Shown: positions 1 through 8,815, numbered from the stretch's first letter. The stretch is 64,000 bases of DNA from an uncultured Verrucomicrobia subdivision 3 bacterium (GCA_903872345.1 CAIQKM010000027.1:1-64000); one strand, 5' to 3'. Notes: generated by a model from the sequence alone, not told the origin. A program made the numbers and translations.

Positions 1-136
1 ATCCTTGGTGGCGGAACATGCTTATACGCGGACAATCGTAAAACTACGAACCCACTGACTGGAGAGCCGGATGCGGGAAATCCGCCCGTCCGGTTCGGAG
101 GGAGGGGTGGGGCTAATCCCCCATCCCTACCCCTAT
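1..136 (+). mobile_element. Group II intron, 3-prime end (domains V and VI)
   Basis: The start of the window carries the tail of a group II intron. Positions 64-96 fold as domain V: GAGCCGGATGCGG pairs with CCGCCCGTCCGGTTC around a GAAA-type loop, the usual catalytic hairpin. Positions 97-135 form a GC-rich domain VI hairpin (GGGAGGGGTGGGG against CCCCCATCCCTACCCC) with an unpaired A near the 3-prime side as candidate branch point. The intron should end at the AT around 135-136. The reverse-transcriptase ORF, if any, lies before position 1. The element ends 25 bp from the bioA stop, consistent with introns that insert beyond the end of a transcription unit. The exact 3-prime splice site is inferred. 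Confidence 0.8.
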
Positions 137-160
137 CGGGCAGCGTCAGGATGCGCCCCA

Positions 161-1693
161 TCATCTCCCACGCGATTTCGGCGGTTCGGCATTACCAAAA
201 CAAACCTCCACCGCCTCGCGCAAGGCTCCGATCATTTTCCTTACCTGCTGCCGTGTGGTGCAGTACGGCGGTATCAACACAATCACATTACCAACCGGAC
301 GCGTTAGCACCCCGCGCTGCGCCATCGCTTCGCACACCCGGATGCCCGCGCGTTCGCGCAGGTCAAACGGCTGGCGCGTCTGCCAGTCGCGCACCAGTTC
401 AATGCCTGCGACCAGTCCCACCTGGCGGATGTCGCCGACGTGGGGCAGGGGCCAGAGTGTCTGCAATTCGTCGTGTAATTCTTTTTGCAACTCCGCGCGC
501 CGCCGTACGGAAGCTTTGCTTTGCAGCAGGTCCAGGCTCGCCAGCGAAGCCGCCGCGCCCAGTTGATTGCCGGTGAAACTGTGGCCGTGAAAGAAGGTTT
601 TGAATTCCTCGTACTCGCCCAGGAACGCGTCAAAAACGCGCTGCGTGGTGAGCGTGGCCGCCATGGGCAGGTAACCGCCGGTGAGGCCTTTCGCCACGCA
701 AAGGAAATCCGGCCGGATGCCGGTGCGCGAGCAGGCAAACAGCTTGGCCTGATCCGGTGCCTTCGTCACGGCGGCAATGGCGCGGTCATCCACATGGCAG
801 GTTACGCCTGTCCGGCCAAAGCCGGTCATCACTTCATCCGCGATCAGCAGTGCCCCATGACTGCGTGCGATATCCGTGGTCTGCCGCAACCACCCGCTCG
901 GCTGCGGAATCATGCCCGCCGCGCCTTGCATGAGCGGTTCAAACACAAATGCCGCGTAGGGATTTCCCTTCTTCTTCTGCACCGCAAATTTCTTTTCCAC
1001 CAACCCCACACATTCCCAGGCACATTTCCGATACTTGCGCGCATCCTGCCGTTCCGGCTTCGCGCGATTGAAGGGACAACGATAGCAATACGGCGCCATC
1101 ACCTTGTCCGTGGCGAACAGCATCCCGCCATACGCCTTGTGAAACAAATCCACATGACCGAGCGACACCGCGCCGATGGTGTCGCCGTGGTACGCGCCAT
1201 CCAAGGAAAGAAACCGGGGCTTGGATTTTTTGCCGCGCGTCCGCCGGGTGAATTCATACGCCAGCTTTAGCGCCACTTCCAGCGCCGTGGATCCGTCATC
1301 GCCAAAGAAAACTTTTTCCAACTTGGGCGCATTCGGACCGGGTTTCGGCCAGGTTTCCGGTTCGTTCACATGACCGGTGCGGTTGACCGGCGTGGCCGCC
1401 GCCACCAGTCGGGCCGCCAGCCGGGAAGCCGGTTCATTCGCAAACCCCAGCGCCGAACTGTGCGCAATCTTCTGCAATTGACGCGTGATGGCGGCGTTAA
1501 TTTTGGGATGTCGGTGCCCGTGCAGATTCGTCCAGATCGAGGCGTTGGCGTCCAGATATTCGCGGCCTTTCACGTCCCGCAGCACCGCGCCTTGGCCGGA
1601 CGTAATGATGATTGGTTCCTGCCGCAGCCAGTCGCGCATCTGCGTGAACGGATGCCAGACATGCGCGTGATCCAATTGAGCGAGCGATTTCAT
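161..1693 (-). CDS. bioA: Adenosylmethionine-8-amino-7-oxononanoate aminotransferase
   Basis: PLP-dependent class III aminotransferase of biotin synthesis. It transfers an amino group from S-adenosylmethionine to KAPA to give DAPA, in the cytoplasm. The N-terminus has the BioA signature HVWHPFTQM, and the PLP lysine is Lys335 in VAKGLTGGYLPM. At 510 aa it is longer than the usual 420-460 aa. The extra length includes an insert with CYRC followed by KCAWEC, four cysteines spaced like a possible metal site. It lies 3 bp after bioF on the same strand, so the two are almost certainly cotranscribed. bioB and bioD are not in the window. The identification rests on family motifs and the bioF neighbour. 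Confidence 0.93.
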   Translation of the reverse strand: MKSLAQLDHAHVWHPFTQMRDWLRQEPIIITSGQGAVLRDVKGREYLDANASIWTNLHGHRHPKINAAITRQLQKIAHSSALGFANEPASRLAARLVAAATPVNRTGHVNEPETWPKPGPNAPKLEKVFFGDDGSTALEVALKLAYEFTRRTRGKKSKPRFLSLDGAYHGDTIGAVSLGHVDLFHKAYGGMLFATDKVMAPYCYRCPFNRAKPERQDARKYRKCAWECVGLVEKKFAVQKKKGNPYAAFVFEPLMQGAAGMIPQPSGWLRQTTDIARSHGALLIADEVMTGFGRTGVTCHVDDRAIAAVTKAPDQAKLFACSRTGIRPDFLCVAKGLTGGYLPMAATLTTQRVFDAFLGEYEEFKTFFHGHSFTGNQLGAAASLASLDLLQSKASVRRRAELQKELHDELQTLWPLPHVGDIRQVGLVAGIELVRDWQTRQPFDLRERAGIRVCEAMAQRGVLTRPVGNVIVLIPPYCTTRQQVRKMIGALREAVEVCFGNAEPPKSRGR

Positions 1694-1696
1694 AAG

Positions 1697-2890
1697 TTAA
1701 ATGGCGACTCCGGCATTTTTCAGGGCTGCGGCCAGTTGCGCCACGTCCGCCGCAGTATGATTGGCGGTGGTGGTGATCCGCAGTCGCGCCGTGCCCCGGG
1801 CCACCGTGGGATAACGGATGGCGGGTACGTAAATATCCTGTTCGCGCAGCCGCGCGGCGGCACCCAAAGTTTTGGCTTCGTCACCCAGAATCACCGGAAC
1901 GATCGCACTCATGAATTCAGCGGCGGGCAGACCGCAAGCGAGCCGCACCCCGGCGGTGATTTCCCGCAACGCCCGCCGCCGGGCATCGCCTTCCGCCGAC
2001 TGCGCGAGTCTTACCCCCGCCGTCGCCGCCGCTGCCGCCGCCGGCACCGGGGCTGTGGAAAAAATCAGACTCCGCGCCCGATTGATCAAATAATCAATCA
2101 ACGCTCGGCTGCCGCAAATATAACCGCCGGCACTTCCCAGTGCCTTGCCGAGCGTGCCCATCTGAATTTCAATCTGTCCGCTCACGCCCAGTTCATCCGC
2201 CAGCCCGCGTCCCTGGTGTCCCAACACTCCGGTTCCATGCGCCTCATCTACCATCAACCACGCGCCATGTAGCGCCTTGAGCGCCACGATTTCCCGCAGC
2301 GGCGCGCGATCACCATCCATGGAGAAAACACTTTCCGTCACCACCAAAATCCGCCCGGTGCGCCGACCGCTTTCGCCGGCCGTGGCCTTGTCCGCCCACG
2401 CCAGCTTGTCGGCCAGATCATTGAGATCGTTGTGATCAAACACGCGCAACTTCGCCCCGGCCAGTCGCGCGGCATCCACAATGCAGGCGTGAACGAGTTT
2501 ATCCAGAATGATGACATCCTCCTTGCAGGTGAGTGCGGTAATCGTTCCGGTTGCCGCCGCGTATCCCGTGGCAAACGCCAGCGCCGCCTCGGTTTTCTTG
2601 TAATCCGCCAGCGCCGCCTCCAGTTCATGAAACGGAGCCAGTGACCCGCAGATCAGCCGCGATGCCCCCGTGCCCGCCCCAAAATCCGTCACTGCCCGGA
2701 TGGCCGCTTCCTTCAACGCCGGATGATTGGCGAGCCCAAGATAATCATTGGACGAAAAATTGAGCAGGGGACGGCCGTTGATTTGAATCTGCGCTCCCTG
2801 CGCAGAATCCACCCGGCGCAGTTCCCGGAAAAGGTTTTGTTCCCGCAGCGCCGTCAGCCGTAAATTCAATTCGTCGTCAAACGAGGTCAC
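1697..2890 (-). CDS. bioF: 8-amino-7-oxononanoate synthase
   Basis: PLP-dependent alpha-oxoamine synthase that condenses pimeloyl-ACP/CoA with alanine to KAPA, the step before BioA. Visible motifs are NDYLGLANHP near the N-terminus, DEAHGTGVLG, and GTLGKALGSAGGY with the PLP lysine at 249. The 397 aa length is normal for the family. It is the first gene of a bioF-bioA pair on the minus strand. The ATG at 2890 is the first in frame before the conserved region; the upstream gap of 52 bp holds a heptanucleotide tandem repeat. Confidence 0.93.
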   Translation of the reverse strand: MTSFDDELNLRLTALREQNLFRELRRVDSAQGAQIQINGRPLLNFSSNDYLGLANHPALKEAAIRAVTDFGAGTGASRLICGSLAPFHELEAALADYKKTEAALAFATGYAAATGTITALTCKEDVIILDKLVHACIVDAARLAGAKLRVFDHNDLNDLADKLAWADKATAGESGRRTGRILVVTESVFSMDGDRAPLREIVALKALHGAWLMVDEAHGTGVLGHQGRGLADELGVSGQIEIQMGTLGKALGSAGGYICGSRALIDYLINRARSLIFSTAPVPAAAAAATAGVRLAQSAEGDARRRALREITAGVRLACGLPAAEFMSAIVPVILGDEAKTLGAAARLREQDIYVPAIRYPTVARGTARLRITTTANHTAADVAQLAAALKNAGVAI

Positions 2891-2897
2891 CGGGTCA

Positions 2898-2925
2898 ATT
2901 TACGATTTAAGATTTACGATTTACG
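2898..2925. repeat. Heptanucleotide tandem repeat, four units
   Basis: Four units of ATTTACG (the second is ATTTAAG) run head to tail between the amidohydrolase gene and bioF. A second array of seven-base units with another sequence lies at 15821-15862. No coding potential is seen. Confidence 0.8.
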
Positions 2926-2942
2926 AGCTAAATGCGGAAAGT

Positions 2943-4184
2943 TTATTGCGGCGGAATCGCCCACCGCCCGTCAATGAGACTGGCCTTCACCGGCCCGGTG
3001 TGGGCGATGATTGATTCCCACAGGTCCGTTTTACCACTTGCAGGAATGGCGATGATGTCCGCCTGCGCATTCGGCGCCAACTCGCCAATCTTGCCAGCCA
3101 GGCCGAGCGCGCGCGCCCCATTGATCGTCGCCATACGCAAAATTTCCGCCGGTGAAACCTCCCGGTCATGGTTCGCCAGTTCCCGCATTTCGGCAAACAT
3201 ATCCAGCTCGGGCAATTTCCGTCCGGACTTGAGGGTGGTGGCCAGACTGTCGGTGCCCAGGCAAAGGTTCACGCCGGCTTTGGCAAGTCGCGCACGCTCA
3301 AACGCCGGGTGCCGGAAATATTCGTGACTGCTCGGGCAGTGAACCACATGGGTCTTGTTCTTGGCGAGCAGTGTCGCGTCACCACGGGCCAGGCAGTTGA
3401 CGTGAATGGCCAGCACGTTTTCGCCGAGCAGCCGGTTGCGGGCCAGATGCGCCACCGGCGAGCCCAGTCCGCAATCGCGGTTGTCCCGCTCATTCCGGGC
3501 CATCCATTGATACATCCCGCCCCGCGCGTTTCGGAACATTTCAAATTCCTGGACGGATTCGGCCACGTGGATGCTCACCAGCATTTTTTTCCGCTTCGCG
3601 GTCCGGGCGGTCAGTTGCAGCAGTTCGGGCAGGGTGGAGTAGGGGGCATGCGGCGAAAGCATGGCGCGATTACGGGCATGGCGGAGCTGCCCGATCTGCT
3701 CCATGGTTTCGCGAAGGATGTCTTTCGGCAGTCGCTTGGCCCGGATTCCCGTCATTTCAAAAAACGAGAACACCCGCAGCGGCGTGGTGTCCCAGACTTC
3801 CGGCAGCAGATCGGCGATCACTTCAATGTCGCCCACCGTGGTGGTGCCGGTTCGCAACAGTTGATGCGCCCCCCGCACCCAGGAGCGGGCGTAGTCCGAA
3901 TAGCCCCAGCCGGACTTCGCGGCGATCATGGAGCCAATCCAATCCGTAAAATTCTTCGGCTGCGGAAGCTGCCCGGCCATGTCGGTGTAATCGAGATGGC
4001 AATGGGCGTTCACCAACCCGGGCAGCAGGATGACCTCCCCGAGATTGCGGACCTTGCCCGTCAGATGCGGCCGCAGATCCCGCCACGGGGCAACCGAGCG
4101 AATCTTGTTCCCGACAATGAAAACCGCGCCGTCCTCGATGGGCGGCGCGGTGATGGGGAGAATTGTTTTGGCCCGCAGAATCAT
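2943..4184 (-). CDS. Amidohydrolase family protein (SsnA/TRZ/ATZ deaminase-like)
   Basis: Metal-dependent cytosolic hydrolase of the amidohydrolase superfamily, 413 aa. The beta strand 1 metal site is NAHCHLDY with His61 and His63. HVAESVQE supplies the second-region histidine, and LGTDSLAT carries the late catalytic aspartate. This architecture fits aminohydrolases that deaminate purines or related bases, such as chlorohydrolase, guanine deaminase, MtaD, or the aminodeoxyfutalosine deaminase of menaquinone synthesis. The substrate cannot be assigned, as no men/mqn gene is nearby. The next gene downstream is bioF on the same strand. Its ATG overlaps the end of the hibernation factor gene by 4 bp, so the two may be cotranscribed. 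Confidence 0.8.
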   Translation of the reverse strand: MILRAKTILPITAPPIEDGAVFIVGNKIRSVAPWRDLRPHLTGKVRNLGEVILLPGLVNAHCHLDYTDMAGQLPQPKNFTDWIGSMIAAKSGWGYSDYARSWVRGAHQLLRTGTTTVGDIEVIADLLPEVWDTTPLRVFSFFEMTGIRAKRLPKDILRETMEQIGQLRHARNRAMLSPHAPYSTLPELLQLTARTAKRKKMLVSIHVAESVQEFEMFRNARGGMYQWMARNERDNRDCGLGSPVAHLARNRLLGENVLAIHVNCLARGDATLLAKNKTHVVHCPSSHEYFRHPAFERARLAKAGVNLCLGTDSLATTLKSGRKLPELDMFAEMRELANHDREVSPAEILRMATINGARALGLAGKIGELAPNAQADIIAIPASGKTDLWESIIAHTGPVKASLIDGRWAIPPQ

Positions 4185-4537
4185 TTGCCGTCGGTGTCCT
4201 GACGCGTGCGCTTGGTGCGCGCGCCCACCGTGTGTTTCCGCGCCTTGCTCTTGTTATGACGTTTCCGGATCTGCTGCTGGATTTTCTTGATCACGTTGTC
4301 AATCGCCAGGTAAAGATCGTTTTCGCGCGCTTCGGCAAACAGGTCCGGTCCCCGGACGCCCAGACGGATGGAACAGCCGAATTTCTGGGTGATCACTCCC
4401 GGGTGGTCCTGTTCCAGGGTAACCCGGGCATCAATGACCCACCGGTCCAGATGATCCAGCTTGTCGATTTTGTCCAACAGATGGTCTTCAATGGCCTTGG
4501 TGAGCGTCACATTGTGGGTGGAGAGAATCAGTTTCAT
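4181..4537 (-). CDS. hpf: Ribosome hibernation promoting factor / sigma-54 modulation protein (short HPF)
   Basis: Small ribosome-associated protein (118 aa from the chosen ATG) of the HPF/RaiA family, which binds the decoding region of the 30S subunit and silences ribosomes in stationary phase. It begins MKLILSTHNVTLT and has the family pattern DHLLDKIDKLDHLDRW followed by a basic C-terminus. An ATG five codons upstream (4552) is also possible, but family proteins usually start at MKL. The C-terminal dimerisation domain of long HPF is absent. In many bacteria hpf follows rpoN on the same strand; here the two are adjacent but divergent. Confidence 0.85.
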   Translation of the reverse strand: MKLILSTHNVTLTKAIEDHLLDKIDKLDHLDRWVIDARVTLEQDHPGVITQKFGCSIRLGVRGPDLFAEARENDLYLAIDNVIKKIQQQIRKRHNKSKARKHTVGARTKRTRQDTDGK

Positions 4538-4662
4538 AACGAAAAGATGCAACCAATCGATTCCAAAATCCAGTAATTAGTGCTCGAAAAGTTTTTTTGC
4601 TAGCGAGTTCCGTGCCATTTTCCTTGTAGTTTTTTGGGCCTCATTTATGTTCTCGCGCATCG

Positions 4663-6246
4663 ATGGGACCTGGAATGCAACTTTCACAGCGGCTGGCCCA
4701 GACTCTGGTGCTCTCCCCCCAGCTCCAGCAGTCACTGGCTTTGCTGCAAGCCCCTGCCTTGGAGCTCAAGGCCCTGGTGGAACAGGAGCTCCAGCAAAAT
4801 CCCGTTTTGGAAGAGGTCCCCGAACAGGAGGCCGAGCAGCGCGAAAAAGACGCCGATCCCGAAGGCGGCGAAGCGGACGACCAGCCTGCGACCGCCGACC
4901 TTGCCGAGCCGCCCGATGACGTCAAGTTTGACGGTGACACGGAAAAAACTTCCGATCCCCAGGAACCGGCGGACGATTTTCAGGCCGAATTTGAAAAGCT
5001 CGTGCAGGCCGACCAAGATTGGCGCGACAACTTTTCACCCAGCAACATCACCAGCCACAATTCTCCCGAGGACGAGGAACGGCGGCAGTTCATGTTCGAG
5101 TCGCTGACCTCCGTCACTTCGCTGGCGGAACACCTGTTGGATCAGGCCCGCGAGGCGCAACTCACCCGCGAACAGCGCGATATCGCCGAGATGATCATTG
5201 GCAACGTGGATGACCACGGTTATGTGACGGCGACGGTGGAGGAAATTGCCGCCGCCAGCCGGGGACGCCAGTGCCTCAAGGAACGGTGGAATTTTCTCGC
5301 CGGCAAACCGCCGGAAGCCGCCATCAGTTTGCCGGTGGAAAAAGTGCGCGCGGTTCTGAAATTGGTCCAGACTTTCGATCCGCCGGGCATTTGCGCCCGG
5401 GATTTGCGCGAATGCCTTTTGCTCCAGTTGGAGCGCGACGACCGGCAGGATACGCTGGAGTACCAGATCGTGCGGGATTTCATGGAGGCGCTCGGCCGCC
5501 GGCGCATTCCCGAAATTGCCCGGGGCACCGGCCAGCCGGTGGAGGAAGTGCAGGAGGCTTTGATGCGCGTCGGCCGGCTCGATCCCCGGCCCGGTCATTC
5601 GTTCCTGCCCGAACCGGAGCAATATGTCGCCCCGGAAGTGTTTGTGCATCGCTCCGGCGATGAATTTGTGGTGACCACCAACGAGGAACAGGTTCCCCAT
5701 TTGCGCATCAGCAATGTCTATAAGGACTTGATGGCCCAGAGCGAGAATTCCGCCGAGGTGAAATCCTACATTCGCGAAAAGATCCGCGCCGGCAAGTACC
5801 TCATCAAGAGTCTGCATCTGCGCCAGCAGACCATCCTCAACATCGCCCGGGAAATTGTCAAACGGCAGCATGATTTCATGGAAATGGGCGTGGCCCATCT
5901 AAAACCCATGACCATGGTGCAGGTGGCCGAAGTCGTGGGGGTGCATGAAACCACCGTCAGCCGCGCCGTGTCCGGCAAATACATGGAGACGCCGCACGGG
6001 GTGTTTGAAATGAAATTCTTTTTCACCGGCGGCCTCGCCACCGCCACCGGCGAAAACGTGTCCAATACCAGCGTCAAAGACATGATCGCGGAAATTTTCC
6101 GCGGTGAAAACCCATCCAAACCGCTTTCCGATCAGGAAGTTCTGAAGATTCTCTCCGAGCGCGGCATCACTATCGCCCGCCGCACCATCGCCAAATACCG
6201 CGACGAACTGGGCATCCTGCCTTCCAGTCAGCGCCGGGTGTATTAA
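4663..6246 (+). CDS. rpoN: RNA polymerase sigma-54 factor
   Basis: Alternative sigma factor that directs polymerase to -24/-12 promoters and needs AAA+ enhancer-binding activators. All regions are visible. The glutamine- and leucine-rich region I is LSQRLAQTLVLSPQLQQSL and what follows. An acidic linker spans about residues 50-115. The core-binding domain comes next, then the HTH (VGVHETTVSRAVSGKY). The RpoN box ARRTIAKYRDEL is near the C-terminus. The length of 527 aa is slightly above average. The ATG at 4675 (MQLSQ) is an equally good start. No sigma-54 activator is encoded in the window. A weak AT-rich hairpin follows at 6366-6390. Confidence 0.95.
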   Translation: MGPGMQLSQRLAQTLVLSPQLQQSLALLQAPALELKALVEQELQQNPVLEEVPEQEAEQREKDADPEGGEADDQPATADLAEPPDDVKFDGDTEKTSDPQEPADDFQAEFEKLVQADQDWRDNFSPSNITSHNSPEDEERRQFMFESLTSVTSLAEHLLDQAREAQLTREQRDIAEMIIGNVDDHGYVTATVEEIAAASRGRQCLKERWNFLAGKPPEAAISLPVEKVRAVLKLVQTFDPPGICARDLRECLLLQLERDDRQDTLEYQIVRDFMEALGRRRIPEIARGTGQPVEEVQEALMRVGRLDPRPGHSFLPEPEQYVAPEVFVHRSGDEFVVTTNEEQVPHLRISNVYKDLMAQSENSAEVKSYIREKIRAGKYLIKSLHLRQQTILNIAREIVKRQHDFMEMGVAHLKPMTMVQVAEVVGVHETTVSRAVSGKYMETPHGVFEMKFFFTGGLATATGENVSNTSVKDMIAEIFRGENPSKPLSDQEVLKILSERGITIARRTIAKYRDELGILPSSQRRVY

Positions 6247-6365
6247 TCGGGTCAACTGGCGGGTGTTTGTTCCTTTCAGGGTGGCAATGCTGGGTATGGC
6301 AGATTTAAGTGCCTGGTATGCAATTGGTATTAATGGTGTTTATCTGCTGAATATGGGTTCATATT

Positions 6366-6409
6366 AAATGTCAATCTGAAGTTGACATTTATTTCCCACA
6401 TGATATTTT
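6366..6409 (+). promoter_or_regulatory. Candidate sigma-70 promoter overlapping a perfect palindrome
   Basis: TTGACA at 6382-6387 and TGaTATTTT (extended -10, hexamer 6404-6409) are 16 bp apart and point rightwards. The -35 sits inside a perfect 9-bp inverted repeat, AAATGTCAA at 6366-6374 and TTGACATTT at 6382-6390, which could be an operator or a weak terminator for rpoN. The predicted start would fall within the target duplication of the IS element at 6420, so the insertion separates this promoter from the PEP-CTERM gene at 7781. This is from sequence only. Confidence 0.5.
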
Positions 6410-6419
6410 GTCATCAAGT

Positions 6420-7711
6420 CACGCTTGTCCGGTTATAAATTATTAAACATTAGCTGGTTATGTTTTTCAGCGTCAAAAACATCCGAGTTAGTTTCTGTAA
6501 GCAGTTCATGGAGAGGTGTTTTCTCAAACGGATGAATGCTCAAAAGTTGCAAAGTTCGGTGCAGCGTTCCCGGCAGTTTCAGCTGCTTGTGCGTGATGGC
6601 CACCAGCAGGTAAACCGTCACCGCAATCCAGATTTGGGACTTCACCGCGTTGGGACTGGTCCCGTAATAATGCTTGATGCGCAGGTGTCCTTTGATCCAC
6701 CGAAAGAACAGTTCGATTTGCCAGCGCAGCCGGTAAAGGCCCGCCACGGTCAGCCCCGGCAGGTCGAGATGATTGGTCAGGAAAATCAAATACCGGTCGT
6801 TCTCCGCGTCGTAATAACGGACCCGGCGCAACGGCAACGAAAAGTCCTCGTAGGCTTTGGCCAGGGAGAGGGTGCCGATTTGATCGCTGCGCAATCCCGT
6901 CGCCGAGTCCACCGGCCGCGAAACGTGCCGGGAAAAACGCAGGTTGTGCTTGGCCCGGGTGACAAAGAAAGCCCCCGTGCGGGCCAGTCGGTTCAACCGT
7001 TGAAAATCCAGATAGCCCCGGTCCATGACATAAAAAGCGCCGGGCTCGAATACCAACTGGTCGAGCCAAAGCACGTCGTGTTGACGGGCTTCGGTGATAT
7101 GGAGACAGGTCGGAATGGGGCCGCGCAGGTCGAGTTGCGTGTGCAGCTTGATGCCCGCCTTGGTCCGGCGAAAGTCGGCCCACGGAAACAGCGTCAACGA
7201 AAGATCGATGGTCGTAGAGTCGAGGGCATAAACCGTGTTCGCCAGTTCCCACCCAAGTTCCTCGCCGGCGTAAAGTCGCCGGGCTTTGCCCATGAGATTT
7301 TTGGCCAGATCTTCCCAGAGCCGCCAGTCCCGTTGCTCGTTGGCATCGGCCAGTGTCGACTTGGCCAGTGGTTCGCGAAAGCCCAGATGAAACCGCGCGG
7401 CGGGCCGGGCATTGAGGCAATCGGCGATATCCCGCAAGCCCTCCCGCCAAGTCAGTTGGGCGAAGGCCATGGCAATCAACTGCTGCCGACAGCCAAAATG
7501 GCGGACACGGGACGCGGCATCGTAACGATCCACCAGCCGGTCGAGCGTCTGGCGATGGATCAAATCGAGGAGTTGAGACAAGACAAATCGGCCGGAATTC
7601 ATGGCCAAAAGCTTGCCCGGAATTCAAAAGCGTCACATCTGTTTTTAACAGCAACCAGCTCATTCTAATTGTGTTTTACAAACCAAACAACCGCTCAACC
7701 GGACACCCCTG
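6420..7711. mobile_element. IS4-family insertion sequence, complete with inverted ends and target duplication
   Basis: The element is bounded by imperfect 15-bp inverted repeats: CACGCTTGTCCGGTT at 6420-6434 and AACCGGACACCCCTG at 7697-7711 (12 of 15 match). It is flanked by direct repeats TCATCAAGT at 6411-6419 and 7712-7720; including two more shared bases the duplication reads TGTCATCAAGT (11 bp), and the boundary is ambiguous by 2 bp. One intact transposase gene fills it. Identical flanking repeats and an open transposase suggest a recent insertion. Confidence 0.9.
6433..7608 (-). CDS. IS4-family transposase (DDE, DUF4372-type N-terminus)
   Basis: Cut-and-paste transposase of 391 aa. The N-terminal part (about residues 5-75: RFVLSQLLDLIHRQ... 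FAQLTWREGLRDI) is the DUF4372-type domain common in this IS group. The catalytic triad is visible: Asp130 in YALDSTTIDL, Asp196 in YVMDRGYLDF, and Glu299 in the YREK motif YRLRWQIELFFRWIK. The stop codon lies inside the left inverted repeat. The frame is intact, so the element may still be active. Confidence 0.93.
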   Translation of the reverse strand: MAMNSGRFVLSQLLDLIHRQTLDRLVDRYDAASRVRHFGCRQQLIAMAFAQLTWREGLRDIADCLNARPAARFHLGFREPLAKSTLADANEQRDWRLWEDLAKNLMGKARRLYAGEELGWELANTVYALDSTTIDLSLTLFPWADFRRTKAGIKLHTQLDLRGPIPTCLHITEARQHDVLWLDQLVFEPGAFYVMDRGYLDFQRLNRLARTGAFFVTRAKHNLRFSRHVSRPVDSATGLRSDQIGTLSLAKAYEDFSLPLRRVRYYDAENDRYLIFLTNHLDLPGLTVAGLYRLRWQIELFFRWIKGHLRIKHYYGTSPNAVKSQIWIAVTVYLLVAITHKQLKLPGTLHRTLQLLSIHPFEKTPLHELLTETNSDVFDAEKHNQLMFNNL

Positions 7712-7780
7712 TCATCAAGTAATTATTTTCGGTGTGTTCGTCGGAATCAGTTGGTTAACCTTAATTGCAGTAGTCAGCAT

Positions 7781-8653
7781 ATGAACAAAACAAACTTGGC
7801 AGCGGTATTGGCGTTGGGTGGATTGGTTTCCGTGGCTTCCAGCCGGGCCGATAACTACAACGTCGTAATGACTTGCGCCGAACAGCCGACGGCGACGAAT
7901 TCGAGCTTGGCGGACACAACCGTCGAGACGTTCAACAGCCTCACGCAGGGCGACTATACCAACTACGCTTCCGCCATTGGCACGTACAGCACGATTTCCA
8001 TTCGCAATGCCAATCAATATGGCGGCGCGGCGGGACCGGGATTTCCCACGGGTTCGCCGTATGCGGTTGCTTCCGCCAGTTCTTCCTTGGGCGGCATTCC
8101 CTCCTACACGCTGACCTTCAATACGCCCGTGGCGTATTTCGGTCTGTGGTGGTCCGCCGGCGATCCGGCCAATTACCTGACGTTTTACAACGGCAGCACC
8201 GAAGTCGCCGCGTTTAGCACTGAGAACTTGGTAAACAAACTGACCAACAAATCCTATTTTGGCAATCCCACCCCCGGTCATTTGGGGCAAGATGGCAATG
8301 AACGGTTTGCGTTCCTGAATTTCTACGCCTTGGATACCACCCTGTTTACCTCCGTGGTGTTTAGCAACCCCGGCACGAGCGGATTTGAAAATGATAATAA
8401 CACCATTCGCGCCGCCGCCTATGGCACGGATACCAATGACACCTCCAGCGTGCTGCCCGGTGCGCCGATTGAAGAAGTGTTGAATGTTGGCGGTGTGCAA
8501 ACCATTCTGACCACCACCAACGATATGGCCGTCCACGCCAACATTGACCTGTCGGCCGAACTGGTTCCCGAGCCCGGCATGAACGCCCTGTTCGCCATGG
8601 CCGGGGTGGCCGGTCTGGCCCTGGTCGCCCGACGCCGCGCGGTGAAGGCCTGA
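7781..8653 (+). CDS. PEP-CTERM sorting domain protein, secreted
   Basis: Exported protein of 290 aa. It starts MNKTNLAAVLALGGLVSVAS, a Sec signal peptide with cleavage probably after SRA. A beta-rich ectodomain of unknown function follows; its SYTLTFNTPVAYFGLWWSAGDP segment resembles the middle of other PEP-CTERM proteins that may bind carbohydrate or matrix. The C-terminus VPEPGMNALF, a hydrophobic helix and ARRRAVKA form the PEP-CTERM tripartite signal read by an exosortase, which is not in this window. The ATG at 7781 fits the signal peptide better than an upstream ATG at 7751. A strong terminator follows. An IS element lies immediately upstream. Confidence 0.85.
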   Translation: MNKTNLAAVLALGGLVSVASSRADNYNVVMTCAEQPTATNSSLADTTVETFNSLTQGDYTNYASAIGTYSTISIRNANQYGGAAGPGFPTGSPYAVASASSSLGGIPSYTLTFNTPVAYFGLWWSAGDPANYLTFYNGSTEVAAFSTENLVNKLTNKSYFGNPTPGHLGQDGNERFAFLNFYALDTTLFTSVVFSNPGTSGFENDNNTIRAAAYGTDTNDTSSVLPGAPIEEVLNVGGVQTILTTTNDMAVHANIDLSAELVPEPGMNALFAMAGVAGLALVARRRAVKA

Positions 8654-8667
8654 TTCAGTTTGTTTTC

Positions 8668-8703
8668 AAACGGGCGGACAAGCAATTGTCCGCCCGTTTT
8701 TTT
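8668..8703 (+). terminator. Rho-independent terminator after the PEP-CTERM gene
   Basis: A perfect 14-bp stem (AAACGGGCGGACAA paired with TTGTCCGCCCGTTT) with a GCAA tetraloop is followed by a run of seven T ending at 8703. It lies 15 bp past the stop codon. Confidence 0.93.
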
Positions 8704-8815
8704 ATGTCCCGATGATGCCGCCTCCCCCGCACCGGGTTTGACCTGATCCAATATCTGTCCGCCAGCTGTCACCAAAAAAGTTTCTTCGCCGCCGTTCTTT
8801 CCGTATCCTCCGGCC

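Noticed and set aside
5035-5898. Long minus-strand frame inside rpoN, and similar long antisense frames elsewhere
   Set aside because: High GC content leaves long open antisense frames; the rpoN frame carries the real motifs.
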